Shown: positions 58,749 to 64,000 of the stretch, in pieces
Position numbering within the stretch: position 1 is the first letter of the stretch
Layout: every line of letters starts with the position of its first letter
DNA from: Allium sativum
Lineage: Eukaryota; Streptophyta; Magnoliopsida; Asparagales; Amaryllidaceae
Assembly (NCBI GenBank): GCA_030737875.1
Contig: CM060922.1
Span: forward strand, 762,239,603 to 762,303,602
Length of the DNA: 64,000 bases
Direction: 5' to 3'
The notes under the pieces: generated by a model
What the model saw: the letters and a program-made list of their open reading frames with translations, nothing else
Told to the model about the DNA's origin: nothing
Databases searched by the model: none
Translations under genes and position numbers: made by a program

Positions 58749-60050
58749 TGTAACATCCTGTATTTTTGGTAGTTAGATATTTAATATTTTTATTATTCTA
58801 AATATCGATTTGGAATTTTAAATGGATTTATAATATATAATTCGATTAGATAACAAAGTTTGAGTGTACAATTAATATATAATTATAATCGAGCTCGTAA
58901 CATCGCGTTAGTTCGTAATTTACGTTTCGAACTTTAATTGAATATACAGAATCCATTTTAAGTTAGAATTTTTTGAAACAAGAATCGTTCGAATCTACTT
59001 AATGATAATTTTCTTGTGAAAGAGAAAATTGGAGATTTCATATTCTAGTTGTCAGTTATGTCCAATTCAAGTAGTCACTATGGAATTAGTTAATAAACAA
59101 TAACGTTTATTAAATCAACATTAAGGATTCATATATATATTTGAATATCTTAAATCCTGAATTTTTAAATATTGAGTTTAAATTCTATATTGTTTTATTT
59201 GAAGCTGTGTAATATTTTATTTAGAGAAATATAATAATACTTGATTATTATTATTTTAAGTGAGTTGTTTTGGGTTCAATTATATTATATCGTTGTTATA
59301 TAGACCTTCAAAATAACTGTTCTTCAAATGATCTCTGTTTTCGACGAAACAAATTTTTATTGGAATACATGTAGCTAGTTATTACTAGATTTCCAGTTTG
59401 GAACCAATCAGAGTTGTTTTATCTGTGCGTGCAATTTAAAGGTGAACCGATAATTTAAAATAACGTTGTTGTGCGAACGAAGTCGGTTTTCAAAGAAATT
59501 AATTTCGTTGGGACTGAAATATTAAAACGTAGTAGTGTGTCCATTTTCGTTGCATTTGGAGTTCGAGTGTGGTGGCATGTTTTTCTTAATGGTCAGTGGT
59601 AAACTTTAATACCCTAAAATAAAATAAAAATATATATACAAACTTAACCCTTAAACTAAACGAAATATATATATGCAGACCAATCTTTCCCCCGTGCTAC
59701 TTCATGTCTAAGATTTAAGTACACATCAACCCTTAAATTCCACGCTGCACGCCTACATCTGCCTTATTTATTACCATTGAAGTAAACATATTTTTCATGT
59801 ACTTATCTGATGCAATGTCTCCATCACAGCACAGCTACCTAACATACGTCTTTTACCCATTAATTTTCTTTCTTCATTTCAGCAAGCCTACCCTAAATAC
59901 TGTCACTAAGCTATCCTCCTACTTTCTGCAGCAACTCAGCACATGCCTAATGAATTGAAAAGTCATCATGTGTGCAAACCTAAGTCTGAAATAGCACACG
60001 CTTATGGTACAAACTGAGGGATGTTAATCTTATCCATACCCCATTCGTTG

Positions 60051-60063
60051 TCTATATATATAC
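60051..60063 (+). promoter_or_regulatory. Candidate TATA box of LTR F
   Basis: TCTATATATATAC is followed by CACATGCGCACC and a pyrimidine-rich stretch. It lies about 1.3 kb into the LTR, comparable to A and E. Confidence 0.45.
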
Positions 60064-60753
60064 ACATGCGCACCTTTCTTTTTCTTTCGAGAGTACATAC
60101 AAAACCCGTTCAGTTTGTTTCTTGTTTGCAAACCAGTAAGAGAAAGAGATGCAGGAGTTGGGTGACGCCTGAACTGGAGAGTGACAAGGTGGCCATTTTA
60201 GAGGGGGATTATTGTTGGATCGTTGGAAGTATCTGGCGTGGGCGCAACTCATATTGATATGGGTGGGATTTAGGGTAGTTTCACGGTGGAGTGCAAGTGG
60301 TGCTTTGAACCACGGTGCGGAGAAGCTCGCAGTTTTAGAAGCAGGAGGTTCGAAGATTTAAAAGAGGAATTCGAAACGAAAGCCAGCTGGGAACAAAAGT
60401 GGGCATTCTGAAACAATATAATATTGGGCATAACGTGCCGAAGGGAAAGAATCGAAGGGGAGGCTGCCATATATTCTCTACGTAAGAAATAAAATAGGGA
60501 AGAAGGTATATTTAAGGAAGATGGGCTGAGTATGCAGTGGGATCGCGGGCCATTCAGGAATAAGAAAAAAGAAAGTGAAAAAAACGTATTGGGCAAAATT
60601 TTACCAGCGTGAAGAACATGAAAAGTTGAATGAAGCACCAGTAGAGATCATGCTCGAGAGACCAAAAATGGGCCAGAGTTGAAGCACGTGAAGTATGATT
60701 TTGAATGAACAAGAAGCAAAACAATCGGCTGTTATAACCAAAAGTAATTAACC

Positions 60754-60754
<1 letters not shown>

Positions 60755-60790
<36 letters not shown>
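60755..60790 (+). repeat. (ATT)n microsatellite, about 12 units
   Basis: Uninterrupted TTA/ATT triplets inside LTR F, after the leader-like block. Confidence 0.92.
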
Positions 60791-61594
60791 CTATAATAAT
60801 TAAATTATTTATTTAAAACTGTATAACTTATATTGTTAATAACTTGGTGATGCAAGGTCAGAATTGAATGAAACCAACGTCATTAGGGTCATGGCACCGA
60901 ACATAATATTATGGAATTAATTTGGCTAGAGATGAGGACGCTCGGAGTTTTACAGTTAAAATTAAACAACTGTATAATTTATCTGTAACCGGACCGTTTC
61001 AGAAAAAAATTTAAACCAAAGTGAATATAACTCACTCAGTTTTTACCCACTTATATTTTATATAAGTTGGGATTTAATTTGTGCACTATAGTTGATAATT
61101 GTTTGTTGTGTGTCGAATATTATTTATATATTGGATGAATTGGTTGATTTAAACGTTTGTTTATTTTAAACGAAATCTAATCCTTATTTTAACGATTATT
61201 TCCAAGCGAGGTAACTTACCTTGTTGGTTATGTTTATAGTAATATAAACGTATCAAATTAAAACTATAGATGTTTGGATTGCTGTTATTTATTTATTTAT
61301 TTATTATTGAATGTTACATCTGTTGAATAATATTATTTGAGATAACGTATTTGGATGTAGGGAAAACAGGTTGGAGGGATCCAACTGGATTCCTCAAATT
61401 TATTGTTATTTTCATATTACATTTATATGAATTGTTTCACCAATATGTATTGGATAATTGATTTTGTTGTTAATTAGAAATTCAACATTTGTGTGATTTT
61501 AACCAAAGGGAAGTACTGGTTGAGTAATTGGCATTAGATGGCTTGAAAATCAATCGTTTACTAAACACTGATTTACCGTCAGGTAAGTAAATAG

Positions 61595-63130
61595 AAATGT
61601 TGTTATAAAATTTATTTTATAACTGAAGATAGATTTTTAAATCTATTATTTTGAATGGGAATTTTTAAAAATGAAATAAATATTTATTATTTAAGTTTAT
61701 AAATAATGATAGAATAATTTTATAACTTAAATTCTTACGTAAATAACATCAATAAGTAAATGAGCAGAAACTAACTTACAATTAAGGTTGGATAAATTGT
61801 TTTAGAAACAATTAAATGGGGATGTTTAAATTAATTATATTATTAATTAATTTGAAGGAAGTATTAATTGGGATTGATTAATGAGATAATCATGGGTTGA
61901 TTTGACTAATTCAAATATTTTACTTGGAATTGGTTATTTGATTAATTTACTTTTAATTAACCAAATGGAATAGTAATGAAGAGTTGTTTAATTTTTATGC
62001 GTCTTTTAAAGGAAATATATTATTTATTTTAGTTAACAAAGCAGTTAACTAAAATTTACAATAGTAAATACTGAAGTAAATTTATTAGTTTAAAAGATTA
62101 GTTTCTAAAAGAAAATGATTTATGTAAGTAATCAAGAGTGAAATGGAATATAGTTAAATTTTGAAAAGAGTTTATGATCAGGTATATGGTTTAAAACCCG
62201 AGAGTTTTTTGTGAAAGAAGTTATAAAGTGATTTAAGCAGAAACGATAACTTAAACTAAATGTTTACTTAACATTTGAATCAAGTAAAAAGAAATCGAGA
62301 TATGAAAAAGATTTATATTAAAACTGTAAAATAAGATTTTAAAAAAGATGTGGAGTTAAAACGTCGATTTTAATGGGCAATACTTAATAACGAGATTAAG
62401 TGGAACAAATAGAATTGAAATAAAATTTTCAAAGTGGAAAATGATCGAATGGATTATAAGTGAAATAAAATGAGTTGATCAGGAGTTGAGATAAAAATTT
62501 AAAGAATTGGAACCTAACTAGAGATTAGTTGAGTTGAGTGATTTTCAGAGTATTAATCTGACGTTGATATCGGTCTTTGGAGTTAATACTTAGGAAATTA
62601 TTCTCTTACCAATTTACAATCAGGAAATCATGAGGGTTGAAGTACAGAAATACATGGATTAGAAAAAAAAAAGATATTTCCAAAGTAAAAAGGAAATAGA
62701 AGGTTGAAGAATATATATAATGGGATTTCCAAAGTAACGGAAATGCAAAGATTTGAGAATATAAAATAATATTTCCAATGCAAAGGAAATAAAAGGAGAT
62801 TGGTGAAAATATAATGATATTTTCGAAGTAAGGAGATAAGTTTTAGAATGAGTTTATTCTAAATACATAAGTGACGATTATTGTTTTCAAGCAAAGGGAA
62901 CAAAAGATATTTTCTTAATAATTATTTTACGAATAATAAGCTAAACTAGTTTTCTAGTTTTAGATAATGAACAATGTGGTGAAAATGATAATTAATGGAA
63001 AATGGATATTGTTAAGTGTTAAGATAAAATTGTTTTAATGATACTCTTATATTAAAATAAGAAGTGAAAAGCTATATTCGAATCATTAAAATTTTTTAAG
63101 GCTTATTAAATGAATATTTTTAATTAAAAC
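61595..63130 (+). repeat. Hairpin array in LTR F
   Basis: Clear stems: GTTATAAAA/TTTTATAAC (61602-61610 and 61615-61623), AATTGTTT/AAACAATT (61795-61802 and 61806-61813), ATTTTAGTTAAC/GTTAACTAAAAT (62026-62037 and 62044-62055, 12 bp perfect) and TTGGTTA/TTAACCAA (about 61931 and 61956). Later units from 62640 share a TTTCCAAAGTAA(A)GGAAAT word, itself an inverted pair (ATTTCC...GGAAAT). Confidence 0.7.
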
Positions 63131-64000
63131 AACCAAGTGATGATGAAACCGAACTAGTAAATTATTTTATTTTTATGACTGAATGGTTGTTTATTTGATA
63201 GTTAAATAACCGACAATCAAATCTAGCCTATATGATTGTTGGTATGGAAAGACCGGGATCAAATTTATATTCGAATACCATTCCGACCAGCAATTACATA
63301 AATGTGGAAGATATTAGATGTTGATCGAGACGAAGCAATCAAAGACCTTTGATCTTCATAAATGGAAAAACCACTTAAAATCTCTGAGCCGACGCGGAGA
63401 TATACTGGGGTTCTGTCATGGTTGAAATCTACGGGTTTGCAAGGACTACTCACTACTGATCTCTAGGGTGATACCTAGGATGTAGTAGGAGGGTACCTTC
63501 GGTTCATCCTGTTCCTGGATGACTTGTATGGACGGACGTCTGACAGAGTATTTCTAAAGAGTCATGTATATTGATTTTTACTAACGTATCTCTATTAGTT
63601 GCGGAGAAGAGTCTTCTCTTAGCTTAATTCCCAGAATATTTTTGTGGACGTCAATTGGTGATTTGACGGATCTGACGATGTGGCATTCAAAGTGAATAGT
63701 GATATGTTGTTCTAAAAGTAGTGTAACACCTCAAGCCTCTTCAACCGGTAAATGACAAAAATTGGGCAAGCAGCATGGCTAAGTGGGTCGCTCCAAGTAG
63801 GGTGTATAATCATCTATCTAGAGATAATTCATTTCCTTTTTTAAATCTATTTCAATGTTGTCCCTTTTTGAGAAATGGTAGGGTAGCTCCCAACCGTTGG
63901 TGACATACATTCGATACACTCAAGCGAAATGAGTGGTCGGTCATGTGTTGTTGGGTTGCAAGATGTTCTGGTTGAAGCTAGTGTATTCTTCTTTGGAGAT

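Larger units (their letters stand above)
58749..64000 (+). mobile_element. LTR F of the giant-LTR superfamily, runs past the window end
   Basis: Starts TGTAACATCCTGTATTTTTG; left flank GATCA (58744-58748) is the expected duplication. Blocks shared with E and A: TTTAATTGAATATACAG, GAAACAAGAATCGTTCG, TCTGTTTTCGACGAAAC, GGAGGGATCCAACTGG. Near the window end CATTCGATACACTCAAGCG and GAGTGGTCGGTCATGTGT match E (reversed) at about 41740-41790. By comparison with E the LTR end should come less than 1 kb beyond 64000. Whether it is solo or part of a full element is unknown. The block at 60050-60660 is GC-richer, leader-like, and has short ORFs of no known family. Confidence 0.8.

Noticed and set aside
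60021..60638. ORFs on both strands in the leader-like block of LTR F
   Set aside because: They overlap, are short, and have no recognisable content; a host gene was considered because of the TATA box and GC content, but the flanks are LTR on both sides.

Overview
The window is plant nuclear DNA, probably from a eudicot with a large, repeat-rich genome; I cannot name the species. I see no intact host gene. Almost everything is a stack of mobile elements inserted into one another. Most layers can be separated because the target-site duplications (TSDs) and terminal repeats are still readable. Coordinates and similarities were worked out by eye, so edges marked as approximate may move by a few bases.

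Layout. (1) 1-3799: internal part of a Ty1/copia element of the Sirevirus type, with a decayed gag, no pol and several polypurine tracts, followed by its 3' LTR (3800-6744, continued at 55849-56331). (2) That LTR is split by element A (6745-55848), a non-coding retrotransposon with Ty3/gypsy-type primer and polypurine signals, very long LTRs and only 401 bp between them. (3) Inside A's 5' LTR sit a 6.1 kb solo LTR of a related family (B, 7853-13929, TSD AAACC) and a CACTA DNA transposon (19217-35811, TSD AGT). (4) Inside the CACTA element sit a young Ty3/gypsy element C (19306-28461, TSD TGTGG) with an intact gag and a ruined pol, a 4 kb solo LTR D (31650-35659, TSD GAATA), and captured fragments of three host genes: an RPA2-like single-strand DNA binding protein, a SKI2-like RNA helicase and a mitochondrial carrier. 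(5) Inside A's 3' LTR sit a truncated RTE-type LINE (38777-40165) and element E (40947-54495, minus strand, TSD ATATT), which has 5.96 kb LTRs flanking a 1.6 kb non-coding interior. (6) Beyond the Sirevirus LTR lies a decayed Ty3/gypsy gag-protease region of Tat-like type (56839-58748). It is broken by another giant LTR (F, 58749 onward) that runs off the window.

A, B, E and F are diverged members of one superfamily of giant LTRs. They share the LTR start, a core containing GCGCGGTAGTT, and blocks near the 3' end. None of the interiors visible here (A and E) encodes a protein, so these elements would depend on the proteins of some other element.

The most unusual signal is inside the long LTRs. 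A, B, E, F and the unrelated-looking D all carry many short inverted repeats (stems of 6-12 bp, loops of about 3-25 bases), often at a spacing of roughly 35-65 bp. Stem sequences differ from unit to unit while pairing is kept, which is what selection on folded RNA or DNA, or repeated unit duplication followed by paired change, would produce. The second notable object is the CACTA element, whose three captured gene fragments all lie on one strand with recognisable splice sites.
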